Below, in pieces: positions 6,331 to 13,384 of a DNA stretch of 13,384 bases. Under the pieces are notes generated by a model. It was not told the DNA's origin and made no database searches. It saw only the letters and a program-made list of their open reading frames with translations. Both the position numbers and the translations under genes were made by a program. Location: positions 1-13,384 of the forward strand of contig DAOUPC010000035.1 in the NCBI GenBank assembly GCA_030626365.1, written 5' to 3'. Source of the stretch: Paracoccaceae bacterium (GTDB taxonomy: Bacteria > Pseudomonadota > Alphaproteobacteria > Rhodobacterales > Rhodobacteraceae). Within the stretch, counting starts at the first letter, position 1; each line of letters opens with the position of its first letter.

Positions 6331-7758
6331 ATGCAAAACCCGCTGAACCATCATACCGAAGAATACGCCGATGAACTGGTGCCGGGAACCATGCTGTTGC
6401 ATGGCCAATACGAGATTGAAGATTATCTGATACGCGGTGGTTTCGGGATAACCTATCTGGCCCGCGACAGCCTGGACCGCCGGGTGGTAATCAAGGAATG
6501 TTTCCCCAGTTCGATCTGTTGCCGGGTTGACGGGTTGGTTCATGCAAAGGCGCGTGATCACCAGAATCAGTTCAGTTCCGTGCTGCGCCATTTCCTGCGC
6601 GAGGCGCGCAGGCTGGCCCGGCTTAGCCATCCCAACATTGTCGGCGTTCATCAGGTATTCGAGGAAAACTGTACGGCCTATATGGCGCTGGATTACGTTG
6701 ACGGAATGGATTTGCTAAGTGTGATCGAGGAAGATCCACAGCGCCTTACCCCAGAGGTAATCCGTTCGGTGTTGATAAAATCCCTGGGGGCGATCCACTA
6801 TATCCACGACAAGGGTATCTTGCACCGGGACATTTCGCCCGACAACTTTCTGCTGGACAGTGCCGACAAGCTGACGCTGATCGATTTCGGCGCGGCGCGT
6901 GAACATGCAACTAAGGAAAACCGGGCCTTGTCGTCGCTTTTGGCCGTCAAGGACGGGTATTCGCCGCAGGAATTCTATCTTGGGGATGTCACGCAAAGCC
7001 CGTCGAGCGACCTTTACGCGCTTGGGGCCACATTTTATCACCTGATAACGGGCAAGGCACCGCCTGACAGCCAACAGCGGCTGGCGGCTGTTGCCTCGGA
7101 TGCAAAAGACCCACTTGTGCCCCTGGTCCCAGATGGTGCCGATTATGATCCCGATTTCCTGAATGCCATCAACAAGGCGCTGGAAATCTTTCCCGAGGAC
7201 CGGATTCAATCCGCGCAGGACTGGGTCGAGGCGATAGATGCGGAACGGCGCAGGCAGTCCGCCCTTTCCCACGCTGGCAAGGATACGTCTATCCGGTTGA
7301 AAATTTCCCAGCTGGTCGCTGAGACAAATCTGGACCTGAATGAGCCGGTGATTCCCCCGGTGGCCCCTGCCAGTCCCGTCCCTGCCAGCCCCACCCTTGC
7401 CAGCCCCGTCATCAAAGCGCCGCGCCGAAGGGATGAACCGCCTTTGGCCGCCCGCCCCGGTAACGCGGCCCAGCCCAAAGGGGGCGCGCCGGTTTCCCGC
7501 CCCGTCGATATCTTTGGCGAGCCGATCGATGATGTCGAGGCCTGGCTTAGCGCCCAGGATGGCGTTGCCGGTTCCGAGCGGGGGGCGCGTGGGTATCGGC
7601 CCGCAGATGCGCCTGCCGGTAACGGATATTCATCTCACCACTCAGACACCGGGCGGCAACGCCCAAGGTTCCTGAGGTCACTGATGGTGCGGCTTTCATC
7701 CGCAACCTTTACCCGATCAAAAAATCGCGAAATCCCCAACGGAAAGGAACAATCATGA
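6331..7758 (+). CDS. Soluble Hanks-type Ser/Thr protein kinase
   Basis: A 475-residue protein. The kinase domain spans about 18-305. The nucleotide loop LIRGGFGITYL (33-43) lacks the usual first glycine. The ATP lysine is K55 in VVIKE. The catalytic loop is HRDISPDN (165-172), with D167 and N172 kept and Ser in place of the usual Lys at 169. DFG is at 185-187, and the P+1 region reads DGYSPQEFY (208-216). The 'GFGITYLA...IKE.FPS' N-lobe puts it in the large group of bacterial kinases found in signalling and secretion clusters. Residues about 338-390 are Pro/Ala-rich with PASP repeats. I see no transmembrane segment or extracellular sensor, so it is predicted cytosolic, unlike PASTA-type kinases. 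It is the first gene of the operon; its stop overlaps the next start (ATGA at 7755-7758). The ATG at 6331 has no good Shine-Dalgarno site. Substrates are unknown; the FHA protein and the two GTPases are obvious candidates. Confidence 0.93.
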   Translation: MQNPLNHHTEEYADELVPGTMLLHGQYEIEDYLIRGGFGITYLARDSLDRRVVIKECFPSSICCRVDGLVHAKARDHQNQFSSVLRHFLREARRLARLSHPNIVGVHQVFEENCTAYMALDYVDGMDLLSVIEEDPQRLTPEVIRSVLIKSLGAIHYIHDKGILHRDISPDNFLLDSADKLTLIDFGAAREHATKENRALSSLLAVKDGYSPQEFYLGDVTQSPSSDLYALGATFYHLITGKAPPDSQQRLAAVASDAKDPLVPLVPDGADYDPDFLNAINKALEIFPEDRIQSAQDWVEAIDAERRRQSALSHAGKDTSIRLKISQLVAETNLDLNEPVIPPVAPASPVPASPTLASPVIKAPRRRDEPPLAARPGNAAQPKGGAPVSRPVDIFGEPIDDVEAWLSAQDGVAGSERGARGYRPADAPAGNGYSSHHSDTGRQRPRFLRSLMVRLSSATFTRSKNREIPNGKEQS

Positions 7759-9029
7759 AGTTCATCCGAGACATCATTGCCGAAAAATCCAATAAAATGG
7801 ATACTGACAGGCAAATGGCCCCACAAAGTGACGGGATTGACCCGCTTATTGCGGATAGTGCGGTGCATCTGCGTGACGAGATTGACACCGTAGACATGGT
7901 GGCATCGGGCAGCAGATCGCTTGGCCGGGCCGGGCATCATGCGTATCACGCCGAACAGGGCGAACAGGCCGAACAGGCCGAACAGGATGTGGATGCCCCC
8001 GGGGACGACAACGTCGATCCGCAGGAAGATACCAATCCGGTTCAACCAGATATGGCCACGTCAGCAGAGGACCACCTGGAGCCGGTGGAATTGTTCGCGG
8101 ACCTTTGGTCTGATGACGAGGCGACTGATGATGAGCCGGAAGAAGATATTTTTGCCGCCAGTCCCCCGGTTTGTGATGATGATGCATCATCCGAGACAAG
8201 CTCTCAGGTGTTGATGCGAACTATTTATCAGGCAGAGGCAGCGGTTCCTGAAATGACAGCCCCCGAGGCGCCCGTGGCAGAAGAACCGGCACCTGAAATG
8301 GCGGCGACCGAGACACCGAACAGTTCCCCGTTTCACAGGATTTTGCAGCGCCAAGAGGCAATGCCGCCAGAACAGGTGACCACACCCGTAATGGCCCCGA
8401 TACCCACACCTGAACCCGTAATGGCCCCCGCGCCCGCTGTTGAACCCGTTGTTGAATCCGCTGCTGCGCCCGCCGCCGAACCTGTAGCCGCGCCCGTAAA
8501 TATACCTGTAAATGTGCCGGCCCCGGCGGCTGGCCGGGCACGCAGGCAGGCAGGCCGGGTCAAGACGCGTCTTTTGGGGTTTGGCAATGACAACAGCGGT
8601 GAAACGGATGTGTTCGCCGCCGGGGGCACACCTGAACCCGCAGCCCAGACCATGTATCCGGTCGGCTGGATGGTGGTCGTGTCGGGACCGGGACGGGGCA
8701 GCGCCTTTACCTTGTTCAACGGCGTGTCCCAGGTCGGGCGGGGCGATGACCAGGCGATAAGGCTGGATTTCGGGGACAATTCCATTTCGCGCGCCAATCA
8801 TGCGGCGATTGCCTATGACCGGGAACAACAGTGTTTTTACCTTGGGCATGGGGGCAAGACCAACCTGGTTCGCCTGAACGGCAACCCGGTTCTTAGCACC
8901 GAGCGGCTGGAAAACGGCGCACTGATCCGGATCGGAGAAACAACCCTGAGGTTCGTTGCCATGTGTGGTGCCGATTTCGATTGGGACAAAAGCCAGGAAG
9001 GTGAGCATGGTAATGCCCGGTTCGGCTGA
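7755..9029 (+). CDS. FHA-domain protein with long acidic and Pro/Ala-rich linker
   Basis: A 424-residue protein. Residues 1-60 are mixed polar. Residues 64-145 are strongly acidic and include a tandem EQ(G/A) repeat. About 160-260 is Pro/Ala/Glu-rich, and 260-275 is basic (GRARRQAGRVKTRLLGFG). The C-terminal FHA domain covers about 303-405, with G-R at 328-329, SISRANHA at 343-350 (S343, R345, H349) and N376 in LNGN. These are the residues that read phosphothreonine in the family. It is therefore expected to dock onto Thr-phosphorylated partners made by the neighbouring kinase. No membrane segment is seen. The ATG at 7755 overlaps the kinase stop by 4 bp and is preceded by AAGGA with a 6-base spacer, implying translational coupling. 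Its 3' end overlaps the phosphatase gene by 23 bp. Domain certainty is high; the binding partners are inferred. Confidence 0.93.
   Translation: MKFIRDIIAEKSNKMDTDRQMAPQSDGIDPLIADSAVHLRDEIDTVDMVASGSRSLGRAGHHAYHAEQGEQAEQAEQDVDAPGDDNVDPQEDTNPVQPDMATSAEDHLEPVELFADLWSDDEATDDEPEEDIFAASPPVCDDDASSETSSQVLMRTIYQAEAAVPEMTAPEAPVAEEPAPEMAATETPNSSPFHRILQRQEAMPPEQVTTPVMAPIPTPEPVMAPAPAVEPVVESAAAPAAEPVAAPVNIPVNVPAPAAGRARRQAGRVKTRLLGFGNDNSGETDVFAAGGTPEPAAQTMYPVGWMVVVSGPGRGSAFTLFNGVSQVGRGDDQAIRLDFGDNSISRANHAAIAYDREQQCFYLGHGGKTNLVRLNGNPVLSTERLENGALIRIGETTLRFVAMCGADFDWDKSQEGEHGNARFG
7950..7985 (+). repeat. Tandem 9-bp repeat, four copies, inside the FHA gene
   Basis: Four consecutive 9-mers (GCCGAACAG, GGCGAACAG, GCCGAACAG, GCCGAACAG) encode AEQ/GEQ units. 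In-frame length change by replication slippage is plausible and would alter only the disordered acidic linker. Confidence 0.85.
8385..8444 (+). repeat. Degenerate 30-bp tandem repeat coding a Pro/Ala linker
   Basis: Two adjacent 30-bp units encode PVMAPIPTPE and PVMAPAPAVE, sharing an exact 15-bp core (8384-8398 and 8414-8428). More degenerate units (PVVESAAAPAAE, PVAAP) follow. It lies in the linker before the FHA domain. Confidence 0.75.
8995..9001 (+). promoter_or_regulatory. Ribosome-binding site deciding the PP2C start
   Basis: AGGAAGG lies five bases before the ATG at 9007, inside the 3' end of the FHA gene. It favours 9007 over an in-frame ATG at 8956, deeper in the FHA gene, and over the second ATG at 9013. 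Confidence 0.7.
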
Positions 9030-10080
9030 TTTTCACTATGATGTAGCTTCGGCCATCTCGCTGGGTCAGCGTGATGTTCAGGAGGACGCGATCATTTGCG
9101 ACTTTCCGCTGGGGTCCAGGTTGGGCTTTGCGGTGTTGGCCGATGGTATGGGCGGGCATGCCGCCGGTGATATCGCCAGCAAGATCGTCGTGACCGAAGT
9201 GTTCAGTGAACTGAAACTGCAAAGCGGTGATCCGCGGCATATGGAAGATGACATCACCCGGATTCTGCACGAGGCGGCGCTGTCTGCGAATGATTGTGTC
9301 GGCTCGCACGCCAGCCTGTCACCCGAGACCGAAGGAATGGGGGCAACATTGGTGGCCCCGGTTCTGATGCATGACCGGCTGTACTGGGTTTCGGTGGGGG
9401 ATTCCCCCCTGTTCCTGTACCGCGACGGCAACCTTTCGCAACTGAACGAAGATCATTCGATGGCCCCGCAGATCGATTATTTGGTGCGGACCGGAATGAT
9501 GGAAATGGAAACCGCGCTGAATCACCCGGACCGTCAATGTCTGACATCGGTTCTGGCCGGTCATCGGATTCCGCGGATTGATTGCCCTGCCAAACCGCTA
9601 CACCTGAAAGAGGGCGACATAATCATTGCCGCCAGCGATGGGTTGCAGTTTTTGGGAAATACCGAAATTGCCGAAATTCTGTCCGATCATTCGACCAAAT
9701 CCAGTGCTGATATTTCCACCAATCTGTTGCGTTGCCTGGATGAACTTAATGATCCCGATCAGGACAACACCTCGTTTTGTGTCATCAAGGTGAGCCAACC
9801 GGCCAGAAAGGCCGAAGTGGCACAATACGCCGCACCGCTGGCTGCCCAGGTTGCGCCCCCACCTCAGGTTGCGCCCCCGCCCCAGATTATGACACCGGAT
9901 CAGATCGTGGCCCATGTTCCGACCCAGATGCCAACCCCGGCGCAGGTTCCTGCCCCGGCCTCGCATTGTGCGGAATTGTCGGTGCCTCAGCCCAGAAATA
10001 AAAAGGTAACGATCATGGCCTCGAGGTCCGGTTCTGGCGTGTCGCTCATGTATCGCTTTTCATCAGGTCAGGGCGTGTGA
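9007..10080 (+). CDS. PP2C-family Ser/Thr protein phosphatase
   Basis: A 357-residue protein. The PP2C (PPM) domain covers about 12-264, with RDVQED (22-27), the metal-binding DGMGGH (46-51), MGATLVA (111-117), VGDSPLFL (130-137), SDGLQFLG (210-217) and DQDNTSF (251-257). All the acidic metal ligands expected for an active Mn/Mg-dependent phosphatase appear to be present. The tail from about 270 to 330 is Pro/Gln/Ala-rich with a duplicated QVAPPP unit and ends in a short basic/Ser-Gly segment. No membrane segment is seen. It should reverse phosphorylation by the kinase two genes upstream. It overlaps the FHA gene by 23 bp, and its TGA lies just before or within the start of the next gene, so the set is tightly coupled. 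A PpkA/PppA/Fha-like regulatory trio of type VI secretion is a known parallel, but no T6SS structural gene is seen here. Confidence 0.94.
   Translation: MVMPGSADFHYDVASAISLGQRDVQEDAIICDFPLGSRLGFAVLADGMGGHAAGDIASKIVVTEVFSELKLQSGDPRHMEDDITRILHEAALSANDCVGSHASLSPETEGMGATLVAPVLMHDRLYWVSVGDSPLFLYRDGNLSQLNEDHSMAPQIDYLVRTGMMEMETALNHPDRQCLTSVLAGHRIPRIDCPAKPLHLKEGDIIIAASDGLQFLGNTEIAEILSDHSTKSSADISTNLLRCLDELNDPDQDNTSFCVIKVSQPARKAEVAQYAAPLAAQVAPPPQVAPPPQIMTPDQIVAHVPTQMPTPAQVPAPASHCAELSVPQPRNKKVTIMASRSGSGVSLMYRFSSGQGV
9847..9882 (+). repeat. 18-bp tandem duplication in the PP2C tail
   Basis: Two adjacent 18-bp units differ at two positions and encode QVAPPP twice. They sit in the disordered C-terminal tail, outside the catalytic domain. 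Confidence 0.75.
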
Positions 10081-10082
10081 AC

Positions 10083-11378
10083 ATGGCACTGGCATCCCAC
10101 CAGGTACTGGAACAATTGGAACAGGCCCTGGGCACCGGGCATGTCCCGACTGAAGAAAAACAGCGCGCGGCGCTATTGCTGTCACGCCTCAGATCGCCGG
10201 TTCAGGTGGTTCTGATCGGGCGCCCCGGCTCTGGAAAATCGCGCCTTATCAATATGCTGACGGAAAGTTCGGTGATCCCTGATATCGCAGATCTGCCGCC
10301 GTTGGAAATAACCTATGGGCCACGGCCACGCACGGTTTACCTGATGGTTGACGGGTCCGAACAGGCGATTGACGGCCTGCATATGGATCGCCCCGTGCCC
10401 GCCGATGCGGCCATTCTGCGGGCCGAATTGCCGTTGGAGACCCTGAACCGGTTCTCTTTGACAGAGCTAAGCCTGTCAGGAACCCCGGCCGAGCAAAAAG
10501 CCATTGTCGACTGGGCCACACAGCGCGCCGATATCGTTCTGTGGTGCAGCCAGTCCTTTGATGCGTCCGAACAGGCGCTTTGGTCGTCAACAAGGGATGC
10601 GCTGAAGGATCACAGCTTTCTGGTGCTGACCAAAGCCGATCAATTGCAGATGAAAGGTGTGCTGTCGGCCCGTATCACCGATCTGGAAGAGGTGGTCGCA
10701 GAAGAATTTTACCGTATGTACCCGGTTGCGACCATTCAGGCGATTTCGTCCATGGGCACGGATGGTGCCCGCGATGATAACACCTGGACATCCAGTGGCG
10801 GCAAGGCACTGGCGGACGCGGTTCAGCGGTTGGTTGAAACCGGCCGGAGTGCCGATACCGACAATGCGCTGATGTTTCTTAAACGCTATGCCCCGGACAT
10901 GCCGGATACGCCCCGCCAATCCCCACAGGAAAATGCCGGCGTGCGCCCAGACCCCGAACCGTACCCCTGGTCTGAGGCCAGCGGTCAATCCGCCCCCGGC
11001 CCCCAATCCGCACCCCAGCCAACAGCCAAACCGGCCGCCGAAAACAACCCTGCGGACGCGTTCAAGACGGCCTTGGAATTCCTGCAGAAACGGGCCGATT
11101 CGATGCTGAGTGCGGTTTCGGAAAACGGACCGGAAGGGGGGGCGGGCAAGCAGTCGTTCGTCCTGGATCATTGCCTGGAAACCGCGAGCAAGCTGTCCGA
11201 GATCATGATGGACGCTGAACAATTTGACCCCGCGCTTACGGGAATTCAGGAGGATGTAATGGAATGCAGCGACATGATGATTCTTTTCCATCTGGAAAAG
11301 ACCGAAGATGCTGCCACCGATGCGGTGACGCTTTTGTTGCAGTTGAAAAAGGAAATGTCCGTGGCCGTCACCACCTGA
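10083..11378 (+). CDS. P-loop GTPase-like protein with degenerate G3 motif
   Basis: A 431-residue protein. The G1/P-loop GRPGSGKS is at 46-53, after a hydrophobic strand (VQVVLI). A G4-like TKAD is at 183-186 in FLVLTKADQL. The segment where DxxG (G3) should lie reads LSLSGTPAEQ (129-138), with Ser instead of Asp. A strand ADIVLWCSQS follows, as in TRAFAC GTPases of the dynamin/YfjP type. About 270-325 is a Pro/Ala/Gln-rich linker. The C-terminal 105 residues are predicted helical (ALEFLQKRADSMLSAV and LETASKLSEIMMDAEQF). No membrane segment is seen. I cannot name the family. It may bind GTP with weak or altered hydrolysis, perhaps as a partner or regulator of the dynamin-like protein downstream. 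The ATG at 10083 follows the PP2C stop by 2 bp; a GTG at 10077, overlapping that stop as GTGA, is an equally possible start and would add two residues. Confidence 0.88.
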   Translation: MALASHQVLEQLEQALGTGHVPTEEKQRAALLLSRLRSPVQVVLIGRPGSGKSRLINMLTESSVIPDIADLPPLEITYGPRPRTVYLMVDGSEQAIDGLHMDRPVPADAAILRAELPLETLNRFSLTELSLSGTPAEQKAIVDWATQRADIVLWCSQSFDASEQALWSSTRDALKDHSFLVLTKADQLQMKGVLSARITDLEEVVAEEFYRMYPVATIQAISSMGTDGARDDNTWTSSGGKALADAVQRLVETGRSADTDNALMFLKRYAPDMPDTPRQSPQENAGVRPDPEPYPWSEASGQSAPGPQSAPQPTAKPAAENNPADAFKTALEFLQKRADSMLSAVSENGPEGGAGKQSFVLDHCLETASKLSEIMMDAEQFDPALTGIQEDVMECSDMMILFHLEKTEDAATDAVTLLLQLKKEMSVAVTT

Positions 11379-11500
11379 GACATACCGGAAATTATGCCTA
11401 ATGGCCGGATAACAGCCCCAATAAGACCACAATTTCATGTGCATATTTGTTGTGAAGGCCAAGTTGGGTGATGCGCGTATTGCCCGGCCAGGCCGCTGCA

Positions 11501-11517
11501 GGTCCCGGCAAGGGACC
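11501..11517 (+). repeat. Short perfect hairpin in the gap before the dynamin-like gene
   Basis: GGTCCC (11501-11506) and GGGACC (11512-11517) form a 6-bp stem with loop GGCAA. It sits in the 172-bp gap and just before an in-frame ATG at 11521. No T-run follows, so it is not an intrinsic terminator. It would hide a start at 11521 but leave the Shine-Dalgarno site for 11551 exposed. Confidence 0.45.
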
Positions 11518-11550
11518 GTGATGCACCATAACAAGTCGCCAGGTGGGAAA

Positions 11551-13384
11551 ATGACACTCGAAACCCAAACCGAAAGCACAACCGAAATCCGGCGATCAGA
11601 CCGGCCCACCAACCTGAAATCCGGGTTGGAGCCACTTGCCGCGTTCGCGCATAAAACCCGGCTGTTGGATCAGGCGTTGGAAAAGCTGGCGGATTTGGGC
11701 GCGGAATTGGGTAACGAAAAAACCACCAAAAGCGTTGACAGACTGCGCCAGGAACTGGCCGATATCGAACCCGGTGTCACGATGCTGGGGCAGGTAAAAT
11801 CCGGCAAGACGTCGTTGGTGAATGCGCTGGCCGGCTGGGCCGACCTGTTGCCGTCGGACGTGAACCCCTGGACATCAGTTGTCACCTCGCTGCACCTGAC
11901 CCCCGAGGCCAAGTCAAGCGCGACCGGGGCCAGGTTCAGCTTTTTCGACGAAGGTGAATGGGATCGCCTGCTAAGCAAGGGTGGTCGTCTTGGGGAATTG
12001 GCCGACCGGGTCGGGGCCGATGGTGAATTACAGAAAATTCACGATCAGATTACCGCGATGCGTGACAAGTCCCGCGCACGGTTGGGCCGCAAGTTTGAAA
12101 TGCTGTTGGGCCAGGTGCATGAATACGGCTATTTCGACAAAAACCTTGTCGAACGCTATATCTGTCTGGGTGATTTCTTTGACGGGGACTCGCAAGAGGC
12201 TGATGCGGCCAACCAGGGCCGATTTGCCGACATTACCAAATCTGCCGATCTGTACCTGCATTGTGACACGCTGCCGGCCAAGCTGTGTATTCGTGACACG
12301 CCCGGCGTCAATGACACGTTCATGATGCGTGAACAGGTCACCATCCGCGCGATCCGCGACAGCCGGTTGTGTGTGGTGGTCCTGTCGGCGCATCAGGCGC
12401 TGACCTCGGTCGATATGGCGGTTATCCGGATGATTTCCACCCTGAAGGCGCGCGATGTGGTGATTTTCGTCAATCGCATTGACGAACTGGCCGATCCGGC
12501 GCGGCAAATCCCGGAAATTCGCGAAAGCATTCGCCAGACGCTAAAGGCACACCACGGGCCGGTGGATGCAACGGTGGTATTTGGCAGCGCCTATTGGGCC
12601 AACAAGGCACTGGCCGGGGATATTGAAAACCTGTCGGAAGACAGCTCTGCGGCCCTGCTGACCTGGGCGGAAAGTTCGTTGTCGTCATCTGCGGACAGTG
12701 AAACCGCGCCAAACATGGTGTGGCACCTGTCTGGCCTTCCGGCGTTGTATCAGGCGTTGTCAGAACGGATCATCGAGGATTTTGGCCGCGAATCCCTGAA
12801 CAAGATCGCCCGAAGTGCCATCAACATAGCCAACAGCATTCAGGCCGCCGAGGCGATCACCATTTCAAAGACGCAAGCAGGCGCGCGGATGGACAGCCAA
12901 CAAATAGAGGCCGAGTTTGCCGGACTGTCCCGGCATCACCTGGCCGCGCTGAACCAGACCTTTGACAAACTGACCGAGAGTTATCACCTGCGGGCGGATC
13001 GCGCCCAAGGCAGCTTTCTGGACCGTGCCACCAGTTCGCTGATTGCACATATGGAAAGATCAGGGGACGATCAGGTTTGGGAATATGACCCGACCGGACT
13101 GCGGATGTTGTTGCGCTCGGCCTATACGGTTTTCGGGGCAAGGGCACAGTCGGGGACCACACGGGTTTATGAGGTGGCCGCGGCGGATGTTGCCGCACTT
13201 TATGGCCGGGCATTTGGTCAGGCGGTTGAAGGCATCAGCATCGAGGCCCCCAGTGCGCCTAACATTCCGGCCCCTGTCTGCCTTGGACAGACGATTGCCA
13301 TGGATTTCCGGGATAGCTGGTGGAAAAGCTGGTGGCGGCGCAGGCGCGGGTATCAGGCTTTTGCCCAGGATTTCCGCGATGCGA
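11551..13384 (+). CDS. Dynamin-like large GTPase (3' end outside window)
   Basis: At least 611 residues are visible; the gene runs off the right edge. A helical N-terminus (about 28-72) precedes the GTPase domain. G1 is GQVKSGKTS (80-88). Candidate G2 threonines lie in NPWTSVVTS (105-113). G3 is DTPG (249-252) in CIRDTPGVND, and G4 is NRID (308-311) in VIFVNRIDEL. All four elements look intact, in contrast to the GTPase just upstream. A long region between G2 and G3 (about 120-245) is an insertion relative to small GTPases. Residues about 400-560 are helical, as in a dynamin stalk, followed by WWKSWWRRRRGY (590-601), a Trp/Arg-rich segment that could touch membrane. Bacterial dynamin-like proteins remodel or protect membranes. 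The ATG at 11551 has AGGTGG five bases upstream; in-frame ATGs at 11521 and 11437 are alternatives. It lies 172 bp after the preceding gene, so it may be co-transcribed or have its own promoter. Confidence 0.9.
   Translation, partial: MTLETQTESTTEIRRSDRPTNLKSGLEPLAAFAHKTRLLDQALEKLADLGAELGNEKTTKSVDRLRQELADIEPGVTMLGQVKSGKTSLVNALAGWADLLPSDVNPWTSVVTSLHLTPEAKSSATGARFSFFDEGEWDRLLSKGGRLGELADRVGADGELQKIHDQITAMRDKSRARLGRKFEMLLGQVHEYGYFDKNLVERYICLGDFFDGDSQEADAANQGRFADITKSADLYLHCDTLPAKLCIRDTPGVNDTFMMREQVTIRAIRDSRLCVVVLSAHQALTSVDMAVIRMISTLKARDVVIFVNRIDELADPARQIPEIRESIRQTLKAHHGPVDATVVFGSAYWANKALAGDIENLSEDSSAALLTWAESSLSSSADSETAPNMVWHLSGLPALYQALSERIIEDFGRESLNKIARSAINIANSIQAAEAITISKTQAGARMDSQQIEAEFAGLSRHHLAALNQTFDKLTESYHLRADRAQGSFLDRATSSLIAHMERSGDDQVWEYDPTGLRMLLRSAYTVFGARAQSGTTRVYEVAAADVAALYGRAFGQAVEGISIEAPSAPNIPAPVCLGQTIAMDFRDSWWKSWWRRRRGYQAFAQDFRDA

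Noticed and set aside
8187..9008. Gly/Arg/Cys-rich 273-codon minus-strand frame opposite the FHA gene
   Set aside because: Its apparent repeats are the antisense of the Pro/Ala-coding repeat in the FHA gene. The FHA domain frame is convincing and overlaps its neighbours in the usual coupled way.
10587..11612. Open frame of 341 codons on the minus strand opposite the GTPase gene
   Set aside because: High G+C codon use opens antisense frames. The product has no recognisable motif and lies opposite a plus-strand gene with clear P-loop and TKAD motifs.
6331..13384. Type VI secretion regulatory cluster
   Set aside because: The kinase/FHA/PP2C trio fits, but no Tss structural gene, VgrG, Hcp or ClpV is present and the two GTPases are not T6SS components. 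It is kept only as a parallel.
1..13384. CRISPR array, insertion sequence, tRNA or rRNA gene
   Set aside because: No regularly spaced direct repeats, no transposase reading frame with terminal repeats, and no tRNA or rRNA-like sequence was seen on either strand.

Overview
The window looks like chromosomal DNA of an alphaproteobacterium, probably a member of the Rhodobacterales. This rests on the miaB / phoH / ybeY / corC gene order on one strand, the moderately high G+C codon use and the style of the encoded proteins. It is inference from gene content; no rRNA, tRNA or other phylogenetic marker is present to settle it.

Left half, minus strand (1-4907): a housekeeping block read right to left. 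The tRNA methylthiotransferase miaB comes first, then two small cell-envelope genes (an OmpA-like protein and a lipoprotein). Next are the PhoH-type ATPase, the endoribonuclease ybeY and the N-terminal part of a CorC-type CBS-domain protein that leaves the window at base 1. The two envelope genes sit between miaB and phoH and end in a strong rho-independent terminator (2396-2430). They look like a separate transcription unit with its own candidate promoter near 3419-3427. They share a 33-residue motif, IWVDPxGCxHWxxDDGxEGY..., ending in GxPVC.

Middle (4908-6330): a divergent intergenic region, then one plus-strand gene (5036-5902) for a 288-residue protein that I can only tentatively call glycosyltransferase-like. 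A 428-bp stretch without a gene follows and carries two clear inverted repeats.

Right half, plus strand (6331-13384): the most interesting part. Four tightly packed genes encode a Ser/Thr protein kinase, an FHA phosphothreonine-reader protein, a PP2C-type phosphatase and a P-loop GTPase with a degenerate G3 motif. The first three overlap one another, and the GTPase follows after 2 bp or overlaps by 4 bp. After a 172-bp gap comes a large dynamin-like GTPase that runs off the right edge. The kinase, reader and phosphatase form a complete reversible phospho-signalling set. The two GTPases are the likely outputs, one of them of a type that acts on membranes. No secretion-system, toxin or tellurite-resistance structural gene is visible, so the system's function is open. 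All four upstream proteins carry Pro/Ala-rich, probably disordered linkers, which suggests a flexible multi-protein assembly.
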